A stretch of 64,000 nucleotides of DNA. It comes from Streptomyces iconiensis (GTDB lineage Bacteria > Actinomycetota > Actinomycetes > Streptomycetales > Streptomycetaceae). Both the position numbers and the translations under genes were made by a program. This document shows positions 7,450 through 16,052 of the stretch, piece after piece. How positions within the stretch are numbered: the first letter of the stretch is position 1; every line of letters starts with the position of its first letter. Location of the stretch: positions 124,001 through 188,000 of the forward strand of contig NZ_JANCPR020000001.1 of the NCBI RefSeq assembly GCF_028657195.3, read 5' to 3'. The notes under the pieces are model-generated. The model did not search any database. It saw only the letters and a program-made list of their open reading frames with translations, and was not told the origin of the DNA.

Positions 7450-8361
7450 TTACACCCTGGTGGGGCGCTCGGCGGCACCTTCCTGCCGGCGCTCCTCCCC
7501 GTCCGCTACCAGGGTGCCCCCTTCCTCCCCTCTCGCGACAGCCTTCCCCCGTCGCCGCGCCAGCGGCGCCGCCAGCGCCGTGACGAGCGCGAAGAGCGCG
7601 ATGGCGAGCACGACGATGCTGGCGCCCGGGGGGACGTCGGCGTAGTACGAGGTCACGGTGCCCGACAGGGTCACCAGGACGCCGAAGCCGACCGACAGTC
7701 CGAGGGTCGCGGCGAAGCCGCGGGTGGCCTGCTGTGCCGCCGCGACGGGGATCACCATCAGCGCGCTGACCAGCAGCAGTCCGACGACCCGCATCGCGAC
7801 CGTCACGGTCACGGCTGCCGTGACGGCGAGCAGCAGGTTCAGCAGCCGCACCGGCAGTCCTGTGACCCGCGCGAACTCCTCGTCCTGGCAGATCGCGAAC
7901 AGCTGCCGCCGCAGTCCCAGCGAGACGGCCAGCACGAAGACGGACAGGCACACGATCGCCACGATGTCGGAGGCCGCGACGGTGGTGACCGAGCCGAACA
8001 GATACGTGGTGAGGTTCGCGTTGGAACCGTTCGGCGCCAAGTTGATGATCATGACGCCGCCCGCCATACCGCCGTAGAACAGCATGGCGAGCGCCAGATC
8101 GCCCCGCGCCTTGCCGTACCAGCGGATCAGCTCCATGACGACGGCGCCGATCGAGGAGACGAGCACCGCCATCCACACCGGGTTGGTGCTCAGCAGGAAG
8201 CCGAGCGCGACACCGGTGAGCGCCACGTGTCCGATTCCGTCGCCCATGATCGCCTGGCGGCGCTGGACGAGGTAGATCCCGACGGCGGGCGCCGCGATCC
8301 CCACGAGCAGCGCTGACAGCAGCGCCCGCTGCATGAAGGCGAAGCTCAGCATCTCGGTCAT
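7450..8361 (-). CDS. znuB: Zinc ABC transporter permease ZnuB
   Basis: 303-residue membrane permease of the high-affinity zinc importer (ABC-3 family). Eight or more hydrophobic helices are visible, with the family motifs QRRQAIMGDGIGHVALTGVALG near the N-terminus and LLLVSALMVIPVAAAQQ in the middle. Its ATG overlaps the stop of znuC in the pattern ATGA, so translation is coupled. The C-terminal tail after the last helix is charged and variable. Expression probably follows znuA-znuC from the Zur-controlled promoter. Confidence 0.93.
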   Translation of the reverse strand: MTEMLSFAFMQRALLSALLVGIAAPAVGIYLVQRRQAIMGDGIGHVALTGVALGFLLSTNPVWMAVLVSSIGAVVMELIRWYGKARGDLALAMLFYGGMAGGVMIINLAPNGSNANLTTYLFGSVTTVAASDIVAIVCLSVFVLAVSLGLRRQLFAICQDEEFARVTGLPVRLLNLLLAVTAAVTVTVAMRVVGLLLVSALMVIPVAAAQQATRGFAATLGLSVGFGVLVTLSGTVTSYYADVPPGASIVVLAIALFALVTALAAPLARRRGKAVARGEEGGTLVADGEERRQEGAAERPTRV

Positions 8362-9236
8362 ACCCGTGCTCCCGGTGTCGGTTCGCCCATGGACAGGCCC
8401 GTCTCGATCTTCGCCGCGCCCTCCCGCTGCGGTACCGAGCCGTGCGGGTGGCAGGCCAGGTCGTGCAGCTGGTCGGGGTTGTCCACCCGTTCCACGCGCC
8501 CGTCCCTGAGCACCACGGCCCGGTCGATCAGCGGCGCCAGCGGGCCGAGTTCGTGCAGGACGAGCAGGACGGAGCTGCCCTGTGCGACCTGTTCACGCAG
8601 CGTGCGGGCCAGCACCTCCTGGCTGACGACGTCCACGCCGGCCAACGGCTCGTCCATGATCAGCAGTTCCGGGTCGCTCGCCAGCGCGCGGGCGATCAGC
8701 ACCCGCTGGTGCTGTCCGCCGGAGAGCGCGTCGACCGGGTCCTTGGCACGGTCCGCCATGCCCACCAGCTCCAGTGCCCTGCGTACGGCCGCCTTGTCGG
8801 CGGCGCTCAGCGGCCGGAACCTGCGCCGCGCCAGCCGCCCCGCCGAGACGACCTCGCGCACCGTGGCGGGCACCCCGGCAGCCGCCGTCGAGCGCTGCGG
8901 TACGTAGCCGAGCCGCCGCCACTGGCGGAAGCGCGCCAACGGCGTGCCGAACAGCTCCAGTTCGCCCCCGGTCAGCGGCACCTGTCCCAGTACGGCCTTG
9001 ACCGTCGTGGACTTGCCCGAGCCGTTGGCGCCCAGCAGCGCGACGGTCTCGCCCGGTCCCACGGTCAGATCCACCCCGCGCAGCACGGGCCGCCCGCCGA
9101 GTGTGGCGTAGGCCCGGCGCAGAGAGACGGCCGGAGCCGTCTGTGCGTCCGTCTCCGCGCCCGCGCCGGGTGCCGGCGCCCCGGCTATCGCGGGTTCGGA
9201 GTCCTGTGCGCCTGCGGGCGCCTGTGCCTTCCTCAC
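8358..9236 (-). CDS. znuC: Zinc ABC transporter ATPase ZnuC
   Basis: 292-residue ATP-binding subunit of the zinc importer. Walker A is LGANGSGKSTT, the Q-loop region is LGYVPQRS, the signature is LSGGQHQRVLIARAL, and Walker B is LLIMDEPLAGVD followed by the H-loop VLHELGP. An N-terminal Ala/Pro-rich leader of about 35 residues precedes the ABC fold. The start is a GTG at 9236, 10 bp after the znuA stop; an internal start nearer VSLRRAYATLG cannot be excluded. It couples to ZnuB through an ATGA overlap. Confidence 0.93.
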   Translation of the reverse strand: MRKAQAPAGAQDSEPAIAGAPAPGAGAETDAQTAPAVSLRRAYATLGGRPVLRGVDLTVGPGETVALLGANGSGKSTTVKAVLGQVPLTGGELELFGTPLARFRQWRRLGYVPQRSTAAAGVPATVREVVSAGRLARRRFRPLSAADKAAVRRALELVGMADRAKDPVDALSGGQHQRVLIARALASDPELLIMDEPLAGVDVVSQEVLARTLREQVAQGSSVLLVLHELGPLAPLIDRAVVLRDGRVERVDNPDQLHDLACHPHGSVPQREGAAKIETGLSMGEPTPGARV

Positions 9237-9246
9237 GTGTACGTCC

Positions 9247-10260
9247 TCACTGTGCGCCGAGCGCGGTCTTGAGCGCGGTCAGGTTCTGGTGCATCACGGA
9301 GAAGTAGTCCTGCTTCTTGGGGTCCTTCAGGCTCTCCAGCGGGCTGAGGACGGAGGTCTTCAGCCGCAGATCCTTCGCGAGCGTCTTCGCGGTCTTGTCG
9401 CTGGCGTTGTCCTCGAAGAAGACGGTGTCGACGTCGTCCTTCTTGGCGACGGCGTGCAGGTCCTTCATCCGGGAGGCGCTGGGCTCCGACTCGGGGTCGA
9501 TGCCGGAGACGGCTTCCTCGTGCAGGCCGTAGCGCTCCGCGAGATAGCCGAAGGCGGCGTGCGTGGTGATGAAGGTGTCGGTCTTCTTGCTCTTCAGGCC
9601 CTTTTCGAAGTCCCCGTTCAGTTTGTCGATCCGGGAGACGAGTGCCTCGGTGTTCTTCTTGTACTCGGCCTTGTGGTCGGGGTCGGCCTTCTGGAGCTGC
9701 TTGCCGACGCCCTTGGCGATCTGCGCGTAGCGCACCGGGTCCAGCCACACGTGGGGGTCGGCACCGGCCTCGTCGCCGTGGTCATGCCCCTCATGGCCGT
9801 GCTCGTCCCCGTGCTCGCCCTCATGGTCACCGCCGCCCTTGTGGCCCTTCTCGCCGTGCACCTCGTTCCCGTGCTTCTCCAGGCTGGTGAAGGAGGTGGC
9901 CTCGGCGACGTTCTTGACCCCGGACTGCTTGACGGCCTCGTCGACGGCCGGCTGGAGCCCCTTGAGGTAGACGATCATGTCGACCTCGCTCAGTTCCCCG
10001 GTCTGCTTCGGGCTGAGTTCCAGGTCGTGCGGCTCGACGCCGGGCTTGGTCAGGTTCTGCACCTGGACGCGGTCGCCGCCGATCTCCTGGGCGAGGAACG
10101 CCATCGGATAGAACGAGGCGGCGACGCTCACCTTGCCGTTCGCCGTGCCGGAGTCGTCACCGCAGGCGGCGAGGGTGAGTGCACCGACACCGAGTGCGGT
10201 GAGGGCAGCGCTTGCGCGTATGAGCCGACGAGGGCCAGGACCATTGTTCATGACACTCAT
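9247..10260 (-). CDS. znuA: Zinc-binding lipoprotein ZnuA
   Basis: Extracytoplasmic zinc-capture protein of the cluster A-I type, 337 residues. It has a lipoprotein signal peptide with lipobox LAAC near residue 31. Zinc-ligand context is visible at VEPHDLELS, in a long His-rich loop (HGDEHGHEGHDHGDEAG) ending DPHVWLDP, at THAAFGYLAERYG, and at the C-terminal FFEDNASD. The ATG at 10260 lies about 5 bp after AAGGG; a GTG two codons upstream (10266) is also possible. It is first gene of znuACB-zur and sits behind a Zur box. Confidence 0.94.
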   Translation of the reverse strand: MSVMNNGPGPRRLIRASAALTALGVGALTLAACGDDSGTANGKVSVAASFYPMAFLAQEIGGDRVQVQNLTKPGVEPHDLELSPKQTGELSEVDMIVYLKGLQPAVDEAVKQSGVKNVAEATSFTSLEKHGNEVHGEKGHKGGGDHEGEHGDEHGHEGHDHGDEAGADPHVWLDPVRYAQIAKGVGKQLQKADPDHKAEYKKNTEALVSRIDKLNGDFEKGLKSKKTDTFITTHAAFGYLAERYGLHEEAVSGIDPESEPSASRMKDLHAVAKKDDVDTVFFEDNASDKTAKTLAKDLRLKTSVLSPLESLKDPKKQDYFSVMHQNLTALKTALGAQ

Positions 10261-10272
10261 TTTCACCCTTGA

Positions 10273-10287
10273 TGGAAACGATTGTCA
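10273..10287. promoter_or_regulatory. Zur box upstream of znuA
   Basis: TGGAAACGATTGTCA closely matches the actinobacterial Zur consensus (TGaaAatgatTttCA) and is an imperfect 7-1-7 palindrome. It lies 12 bp upstream of the znuA ATG, inside the promoter/leader region shared with the divergent glyS gene. Zinc-loaded Zur bound here would block znuACB transcription. This is the only such site noticed in the window. Confidence 0.8.
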
Positions 10288-10421
10288 ACTAAAGCTTCGC
10301 TCTCCGTGATCACCCGGACGGGTGGCCCGGCTCCGGGCGCCGGGAACCGGAACCGATTTGATTCCGACCCCTCGCCCCTCGGTAATCTGGGGTATTCCGT
10401 CGTCGTAATGAAGAGAGCACC

Positions 10422-11804
10422 GTGGCCGCCGACAAGATCGACAGCATCGTCAGCCTGAGCAAGCGCCGTGGCTTCGTTTACCCGTGCAGTGAGATCTACG
10501 GTGGCCAGCGCGCCGCCTGGGACTACGGGCCGCTGGGCGTTGAGCTCAAGGAGAACATCAAGCGCCAGTGGTGGCGTGCCATGGTCACCTCGCGCGACGA
10601 CGTGGTCGGGCTCGACTCGTCGGTGATTCTGGCCCCCGAGGTCTGGGAGGCTTCGGGCCATGTCTCCACCTTCACCGATCCGCTCACCGAGTGCACCTCG
10701 TGCCACAAGCGCTTCCGTGCCGACCACCTGATCGAGGCGTACGAGGCCAAGCACGGCCGCGAGCCCTCCAACGGCCTCGCGGACATCAACTGCCCGCACT
10801 GCGGCAACAAGGGCGGCTTCACCGAGCCCAAGCAGTTCTCGGGCCTGCTCTCGACGCACCTCGGTCCCACCCAGGACTCGGGTGCCGTCACTTATCTGCG
10901 TCCCGAGACAGCCCAGGGCATCTTCACCAACTTCGCCCAGGTGCAGCAGACTTCGCGCAAGAAGCCGCCGTTCGGCATCGCGCAGATGGGCAAGTCCTTC
11001 CGGAACGAGATCACGCCGGGCAACTTCATCTTCCGTACCCGCGAGTTCGAGCAGATGGAGATGGAGTTCTTCGTCAAGCCGGGCGAGGACGAGGAGTGGC
11101 AGCAGTACTGGATGGAGCAGCGCTGGGCCTGGTACCGGGGTCTCGGCATCCGCGAGGAGAACATCCGGTGGTACGAGCACCCGAAGGAGAAGCTCTCCCA
11201 CTACTCCAAGCGCACGGCCGACATCGAGTACCGCTTCCAGTTCGGCGGCAGCGAGTTCGGTGAGCTGGAGGGCGTCGCCAACCGCACCGACTTCGACCTC
11301 ACCGCGCACTCCAAGGCGTCGGGTCACGACCTGTCGTACTTCGACCAGGAGGCCGGCGAGCGCTGGGTGCCGTACGTGATCGAGCCCGCCGCCGGTGTGA
11401 ACCGCGCGATGCTCGCCTTCATGCTCGACGCCTACATCGAGGACGAGGCGCCCAACGCCAAGGGCAAGATGGAGAAGCGCACCGTCATGCGCCTCGACCC
11501 GCGGCTGTCGCCCGTCAAGGTCGCGGTCCTGCCGCTGTCCCGCAACGAGAAGCTCTCGCCCAAGGCCCGCGGCCTGGCCGAGGCGCTGCGCCAGCACTGG
11601 AACATCGAGTTCGACGACGCGGGTGCCATCGGCCGCCGCTACCGCCGCCAGGACGAGATCGGTACGCCGTTCTGCGTCACCGTCGACTTCGACACCCTTG
11701 ACGACAACGCCGTCACGGTGCGTGAGCGCGACACGATGAAGCAGGAGCGGGTCTCCCTCGACCAGATCGAGGGCTACCTCGGCAGCCGCCTCCTGGGCTG
11801 CTGA
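10422..11804 (+). CDS. glyS: Glycyl-tRNA synthetase (dimeric, eukaryote/archaeal-like type)
   Basis: Class II aminoacyl-tRNA synthetase charging tRNA-Gly, 460 residues, the alpha2 type used by actinobacteria. Motif 1 region is [20 protein letters not shown], motif 2 is [21 protein letters not shown], and motif 3 is [17 protein letters not shown] zinc-type pair CTSCHKRF...CPHCGNK lies between. The C-terminal anticodon-binding domain includes [14 protein letters not shown] and [17 protein letters not shown]. The GTG at 10422 follows gaagagag. Divergent from znuA, and followed by a strong terminator. Confidence 0.96.
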   Translation: MAADKIDSIVSLSKRRGFVYPCSEIYGGQRAAWDYGPLGVELKENIKRQWWRAMVTSRDDVVGLDSSVILAPEVWEASGHVSTFTDPLTECTSCHKRFRADHLIEAYEAKHGREPSNGLADINCPHCGNKGGFTEPKQFSGLLSTHLGPTQDSGAVTYLRPETAQGIFTNFAQVQQTSRKKPPFGIAQMGKSFRNEITPGNFIFRTREFEQMEMEFFVKPGEDEEWQQYWMEQRWAWYRGLGIREENIRWYEHPKEKLSHYSKRTADIEYRFQFGGSEFGELEGVANRTDFDLTAHSKASGHDLSYFDQEAGERWVPYVIEPAAGVNRAMLAFMLDAYIEDEAPNAKGKMEKRTVMRLDPRLSPVKVAVLPLSRNEKLSPKARGLAEALRQHWNIEFDDAGAIGRRYRRQDEIGTPFCVTVDFDTLDDNAVTVRERDTMKQERVSLDQIEGYLGSRLLGC

Positions 11805-11824
11805 CGCTCACCCTTCACGCCCGT

Positions 11825-11868
11825 ACGCGCGAGGGCCCGGCTCCCCAGGGGGCCGGGCCCTCGCGCGT
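11825..11868. terminator. Strong hairpin terminator after glyS
   Basis: A perfect 17-bp stem (ACGCGCGAGGGCCCGGC and its complement) encloses a 10-base loop, starting 20 bp after the glyS stop. There is no U-run, as is common in high-GC actinobacteria. It lies between convergent glyS and the methyltransferase gene and probably serves both. Confidence 0.85.
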
Positions 11869-11923
11869 ATGCGGAAGCGCGCTGTGCTCAGCGCTTCGTG
11901 CGCTCAGCTCTCCGTGCGTGCGC

Positions 11924-12661
11924 TCAGCTCTCCGTGCGGCGCAGCACCAGGCTGACGAAGCCGAAGCTGTCGCGGTAGCCGTGCAGCCACTCCTCCCTGT
12001 GCACATCGGCTGCCTTCAACGCCTGGGCACTGTCCGGGTGTTCGGGATGGTCCAGTGCCCAGCGGGAGAGCGAACCGGTCCAGCGCCACTCGTAGTCGTC
12101 CAGCTCGTGACGGGTGCTGGCGTGCGCGTATACGGGGGTCCAGCCGGCGGTGCGCACCTTGTCGACGGTGGTCGGCAGGTCTTCGTACTCGCCCAGGATC
12201 TCCCGCGTGTGCGCGCTGGGCTCGGCGCGCCAGTATGCGTCGCCCACCAGTACGCAGCCGCCCGGCGCCAGGTGTTCACGCGCGGCGTCCAGGGTCGGCA
12301 CCAGCCCGCCGAAGGCGTGCGAGGCGCCCACGATGAGCACCAGGTCGAACGGCTCCGCGGTGCTGAACGCCTCCGCCTCCGTACGGTGCAGCGTCAGCCG
12401 CTCCGCTACCCCCGCCTCCTCCGCATGCGCCCGTGCCCGCTCCAGCGCTCCGGCGGAGATGTCGACGCCCTCCGCCTTCGCCTCCGGATGCGCCGCCAGC
12501 ACCCGCGTCAGCCAGGCACCCTCCCCGCACCCCAGGTCGAGCACCCGCGCGTCGGCGCGGGGGACCCCGGCTGCCAACAGCCGCCGTACGGACTCGTCTT
12601 CGAGGGGTGCGGCGATGGGGTGGTCGGCGTGCGCGAGCAGGGAGATCAGCTGTCTGTCCAT
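11924..12661 (-). CDS. SAM-dependent methyltransferase
   Basis: Class I methyltransferase of 245 residues. Motif I is VLDLGCGEGAWLTRVL, the acidic residue after strand 2 is in AEGVDIS, and the post-I region has FDLVLIVGASHAFGG. The acceptor is unknown. The ATG at 12661 was chosen because a GAGG lies 9 bp upstream; an ATG three codons earlier sits directly on that GAGG and is less likely. The 3' end overlaps a short direct repeat (GTGCGCTCAGCTCTCCGT occurs twice at 11898-11936), which may have changed the last codons. Confidence 0.88.
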   Translation of the reverse strand: MDRQLISLLAHADHPIAAPLEDESVRRLLAAGVPRADARVLDLGCGEGAWLTRVLAAHPEAKAEGVDISAGALERARAHAEEAGVAERLTLHRTEAEAFSTAEPFDLVLIVGASHAFGGLVPTLDAAREHLAPGGCVLVGDAYWRAEPSAHTREILGEYEDLPTTVDKVRTAGWTPVYAHASTRHELDDYEWRWTGSLSRWALDHPEHPDSAQALKAADVHREEWLHGYRDSFGFVSLVLRRTES

Positions 12662-12702
12662 GCGCGGCATCCTCGCAGGGGCCCGCGCCTCCGCACAGTT
12701 AT

Positions 12703-13329
12703 TTACTTCTCGCCCTGCCGCTCGCCGTCTTCCGGCTCGTACCCGAACCCGATCGTCTCCAGTGCGAACCCGAACGGCTCGGGAAGGGGCACCTCCTCGC
12801 CGAACCCGACCGTCCTGCGCTCGGCATAGCCCAGCGGGGTCGGTGTGGAGAAGACGGAGACCGTGTGGTCCTCCATGTCCAGCAGCAGATACACCGGGAC
12901 ACCCGCCTTGCCGTACACCGGGAGCTTGTCCGTCCAGTCCACGGTCCTGATGGAGCCGGAGGTCAACTCGGCTACGAGGGTGAGGGCTTCGCCGTCGATG
13001 TAGCGGCTGGTGGTGCGGAATGCCTTCGCCGAGGCCACGAACACATCGGGCCCGTAAGCACGTTCTTGCCCGGGGAACGTGAAGAGATACCGGGAGCTCT
13101 CCACGAGCTGGCCTGGCCGCAGACGCGGTTCGAGCTGGGTTCGCAGGGAGCGCATAACGGCGAGGTAATACCCCTTCGACCATGGCGACATGACGATGCT
13201 TCCCCCGATGATCTCCGCCCGGTATCCCTCGGGCACCTTCATGGTCAAGAGCGTCCGGAACAGGGCCTGGAAACGGGCCTGGCCTTCGGGGGTCTCTATG
13301 GGTGTCGGTCGTTCGAGGTCCACAGTCAT
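12703..13329 (-). CDS. Uma2-family (DUF820) restriction-endonuclease-fold protein
   Basis: 208 residues. The PD-(D/E)XK-like core is visible as AYGPDVFVAS, then LVAELTSGSIRTVDWTDKL, then YGKAGVPVYLLLDMEDHTVSVF, which is the Uma2 signature. Streptomycetes carry many paralogues, usually as single genes, and their biological role is unsettled. The ATG at 13329 fits the usual short N-terminus (MTVDLERP); an upstream extension is open but unlike the family. Probably monocistronic. Confidence 0.85.
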   Translation of the reverse strand: MTVDLERPTPIETPEGQARFQALFRTLLTMKVPEGYRAEIIGGSIVMSPWSKGYYLAVMRSLRTQLEPRLRPGQLVESSRYLFTFPGQERAYGPDVFVASAKAFRTTSRYIDGEALTLVAELTSGSIRTVDWTDKLPVYGKAGVPVYLLLDMEDHTVSVFSTPTPLGYAERRTVGFGEEVPLPEPFGFALETIGFGYEPEDGERQGEK

Positions 13330-13426
13330 GACGCGCCCTCTTCGCCTGGTGAGCTGGTCGGCACCCACCGTAACCGCGCGCACCGACAGTGTGATCGGCT
13401 CACCGGGTCGGTTCACCGGAAAGCGG

Positions 13427-13777
13427 TCAAACGTTCCGGGCGGCGTTCAGTACGGCGTCGAGAAGGCCGGGGAAGAGGGGGTCGAGGTCGGTGCGGCGGA
13501 GGCAGCTGATCTTGGAGGTGCCTCGGTAGCACTGGTTGATGACGCCGGACTCACGCAGGACGCGGAAGTGGTGCGTGAGGGTGGAGGCGGAGACGGGGAC
13601 GTCGACCTGGGAGCAGGTGGCGCCGAGTCCTTCGCCCTCGCCGAACGTGTCCAGCGTGGTCACGATGCGCAGCCGCGTCGGGTCCGCGAGCGCGTGCAGC
13701 ACGGTCTCCAGGCGGATCTCCTCCCGTGCGGGGTGCGGGAGTTCGCGTACAGCCGTAGTCGTCGTCACGTCCTCCAT
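13427..13777 (-). CDS. ArsR-family repressor
   Basis: 116-residue winged-helix repressor: LHALADPTRLRIVTTLD, then VPVSASTLTHHFRVLRESGVI with the recognition helix, then a short beta-wing. No CXC metal site of classical ArsR is present, so it may sense another signal. It is divergent from the Old-Yellow-Enzyme gene at 13878, and the inverted repeat at 13780-13812 begins 3 bp before its start codon, so it likely represses itself and the oxidoreductase. Confidence 0.9.
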   Translation of the reverse strand: MEDVTTTTAVRELPHPAREEIRLETVLHALADPTRLRIVTTLDTFGEGEGLGATCSQVDVPVSASTLTHHFRVLRESGVINQCYRGTSKISCLRRTDLDPLFPGLLDAVLNAARNV

Positions 13778-13779
13778 AG

Positions 13780-13812
13780 TACGGGAACCATCGAAGTTTG
13801 ACAGTTCCCGTA
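13780..13812. promoter_or_regulatory. Inverted-repeat operator between arsR-type gene and OYE gene
   Basis: TACGGGAAC (13780-13788) and its complement GTTCCCGTA (13804-13812) are separated by 15 bp in the 100-bp gap between two divergent genes. An additional GTAC follows the right arm. Spacing and location suit an ArsR-family dimer site overlapping the promoter. Confidence 0.6.
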
Positions 13813-13877
13813 GTACGGCGGTTATCGTACTAGGCGTACCCCGGCCTTCTGTGCCACCGACTGATTGGGAGAGCGCT

Positions 13878-14981
13878 GTGAGCGCACTGTTCGAGCCCCT
13901 GACCCTGCGGTCCGTGACCGTGCCGAACCGCGTGTGGATGGCGTCGATGTGCCAGTACTCGGCGGCGCCCGAGGGTCCGGAACAGGGCGTGCCGACCGAC
14001 TGGCACCTCGCCCACCTCGGCGCCCGTGCGGTCGGCGGCGTCGGCCTGGCGCTCTTCGAGGCGACGGCGGTCTCAGCCGACGGCCGTATCAGCCCTTACG
14101 ACCTGGGCCTGTGGAACGACCGCCAGCAGGAAGCGTTCGCGCGGATCAACCAGTTCCTGAGCGCGCACGGCACCGTTCCCGGCGTCCAGATCGCCCACGC
14201 GGGGCGCAAGGCGTCCACCGAGCGCACCTGGGTGCGGCGCGGCGCCCCGCTGGCCCCCGGTGAGGGCCACGGCTGGCAGCCGGTCGGACCCAGCCCGCTC
14301 CCGTTCGACGAAGCCTCCACCACGCCGACCGAGCTGAGCAGGGACGAAATCCAGGCCCTCGTACGGCAGTTCGCCGACACCGCGCGGCGTGCGCACGCGG
14401 CCGGGTTCAAGACCGTCGAGGTACACGGCGCACACGGCTACCTCATCAACGAGTTCCTCTCGCCCTACTCCAACCACCGCACCGACGAGTACGGCGGCTC
14501 CTTCGAGGGCCGTACGCGCTTCGCGCTGGAGGTCGTCGAGGCCGTACGCGAGGTGTGGCCCGACGAACTGCCGCTGCTCTTCCGCATCTCGGCGACCGAC
14601 TGGCTCACCGAGAACCCGGACGACGGCCGCGAGGGCTGGACCGGCGACGACACCGTCCGCTTCGCCAAGGAGCTGCACGCGCGCGGCGTCGACCTGCTGG
14701 ACACCTCGACCGGCGGCAACGCGCCCGGCGCGCGGATCACGGCCGAGCCCAACTACCAGGTGCCGATCGCCGAGCGGGTCAAGAAGGAGACGGATCTGCC
14801 GGTGGGCGCCGTCGGGCTCATCACCGACCCGCACCAGGCCGAGGAGATCGTCGCCTCGGGCCGCGCCGACGCGGTCCTTCTCGCCCGCGAGCTGCTGCGC
14901 AGCCCGTACTGGGCCAACGAGGCCGCCAAGGTTCTCGGCGCCGAGCCCCGCTGGCCGAACCCGTACCACCGCGCGGTCTGA
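13878..14981 (+). CDS. NADH:flavin oxidoreductase, Old Yellow Enzyme (YqjM-like)
   Basis: FMN-dependent ene-reductase of 367 residues that reduces activated C=C bonds with NAD(P)H. The barrel starts LFEPLTLRSVTVPNRVWMASMCQYSA, with the YqjM-type cysteine in SMCQYSA. Further landmarks are QIAHAGRKAS, the active-site His pair context EVHGAHGYLINEFLSPYSNH, GGSFEGRTRF, and VGAVGLITDPHQAE. The GTG at 13878 follows ttgggagag. Divergent from and probably repressed by the ArsR-type gene. Physiological substrate unknown; detoxification of electrophiles is common for the family. Confidence 0.93.
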   Translation: MSALFEPLTLRSVTVPNRVWMASMCQYSAAPEGPEQGVPTDWHLAHLGARAVGGVGLALFEATAVSADGRISPYDLGLWNDRQQEAFARINQFLSAHGTVPGVQIAHAGRKASTERTWVRRGAPLAPGEGHGWQPVGPSPLPFDEASTTPTELSRDEIQALVRQFADTARRAHAAGFKTVEVHGAHGYLINEFLSPYSNHRTDEYGGSFEGRTRFALEVVEAVREVWPDELPLLFRISATDWLTENPDDGREGWTGDDTVRFAKELHARGVDLLDTSTGGNAPGARITAEPNYQVPIAERVKKETDLPVGAVGLITDPHQAEEIVASGRADAVLLARELLRSPYWANEAAKVLGAEPRWPNPYHRAV

Positions 14982-14999
14982 CGCCACCCGGCCCGTCAG

Positions 15000-15119
15000 G
15001 ACTCCCGGACACCCCGTCAGGACCCCCGGACACGCAGTCGTCCGGCGGTCCCGGCGGGCTCCGGCCGTCCGCTGCCGCGTCCCCGTCCCCGTCCCCGTTC
15101 CCGTTCCCGCCGTCCCCGT
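15000..15119. repeat. Short tandem repeats in the OYE-LysR gap
   Basis: The 138-bp gap between convergent genes holds a duplicated CCGTCAGGAC-CCCGGACAC unit and then a run of 6-bp units (GTCCCC/GTTCCC, about seven copies) at roughly 15078-15119. The run abuts the LysR stop codon. It looks like slippage-generated sequence; no gene is seen. Confidence 0.7.
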
Positions 15120-16052
15120 TCAGACGGCGGGGCTCGCGGGTTCGGGTGCGGTCTCGGAGGCGGGCGGTGGCGGTTGCGCCGTTTCGCGGCGGGCCCTGTG
15201 CTCCGTCAGCACCTCGCGCGCCAGCAGCATCAGCCGTTCCGCGTGCGGGTGCGCGCCCTGGAGCGGGCGTACGAGCCGCAGTGGCACGGGGTCGACGCCC
15301 GTCAGCGGTACGAAGTCGACGGCGGGGTGCGGGCGGCGGCGGCTCAGCAGCGCGGGGCCCACTCCGATGCCCTTGCCCGCGGCGATCAGCTCCAGCCACT
15401 CGTCGAAGTTGCGGCAGTTCACCACCGTCGCGGGACGGTGGCCTGCGGGCCAGCACTCCCCGCGCACCGTTCCGCTGACCGTATTGGCGACGATGGGGTG
15501 ACGCGCCAGCTCCGTCCACTCCAGCGTGCTCAGCCGCGCCAGCGGCGAGGTCCGTGCCACAGCGGCGACCTGGTGCTCTCTGCCCAGCTCCAGCGCGCGC
15601 AGCCCGCGCGGCACCTCTTTCGTCCGCAGCAGCGCCACGTCGACGGACCGCTGGGTCACCCCGGCGTGCAGTTCGTCCCTGCGGGACAGTTCGACGGCCG
15701 TGCCCGTGTCCCGCTCGAACCGTTCGATCGCCTCGTGCAGCCAGTCGCCCGGCAGCAGCCAGGTGAAGCCCAGCCGCAGTGTGCGGGCCCCGGCGGGGGC
15801 GAGCGCCGCCTCCAGCCTGGGCAGTACGTCCGCCAGCTCGTTCCGCAGCCTGGCGCCCTCCTCGGTGAGCGCCACGTGCCGGGTGCTCCGCTCCAGCAGC
15901 CGTACGCCCAGCTCCTCCTCCAGGCGGTGGACGGAACGTGAGAGCGTCGGCTGCGAGACCCCCAACTCCGCTGCGGCTTCCGTGAAGTTGAGGGTCGCCG
16001 CGAGGGTGCGGAACGCCTGTAGTTGCCGCAGCCCTATGTTCCTGTCGAGCAC
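15120..16052 (-). CDS. LysR-family transcriptional regulator
   Basis: 310 residues. The N-terminal helix-turn-helix (about 8-65) reads LRQLQAFRTLAATLNFTEAA then LGVSQPTLSRSVHRLEEELG. The periplasmic-binding-like effector domain starts near RTLRLGFTWLLPGDWL and continues to about residue 290, followed by a Pro/Glu tail. Its start lies inside the 3' end of the upstream MFS gene (19-bp overlap), so it is probably translated from the same transcript. It may regulate that exporter; the ligand is unknown. Confidence 0.92.
   Translation of the reverse strand: MLDRNIGLRQLQAFRTLAATLNFTEAAAELGVSQPTLSRSVHRLEEELGVRLLERSTRHVALTEEGARLRNELADVLPRLEAALAPAGARTLRLGFTWLLPGDWLHEAIERFERDTGTAVELSRRDELHAGVTQRSVDVALLRTKEVPRGLRALELGREHQVAAVARTSPLARLSTLEWTELARHPIVANTVSGTVRGECWPAGHRPATVVNCRNFDEWLELIAAGKGIGVGPALLSRRRPHPAVDFVPLTGVDPVPLRLVRPLQGAHPHAERLMLLAREVLTEHRARRETAQPPPPASETAPEPASPAV

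Noticed and set aside
10288..10421. T-box or other riboswitch in the glyS leader
   Set aside because: No T-box sequence (TGGN-type bulge) or specifier-stem structure was visible; only the Zur box of znuA is supported in this gap.
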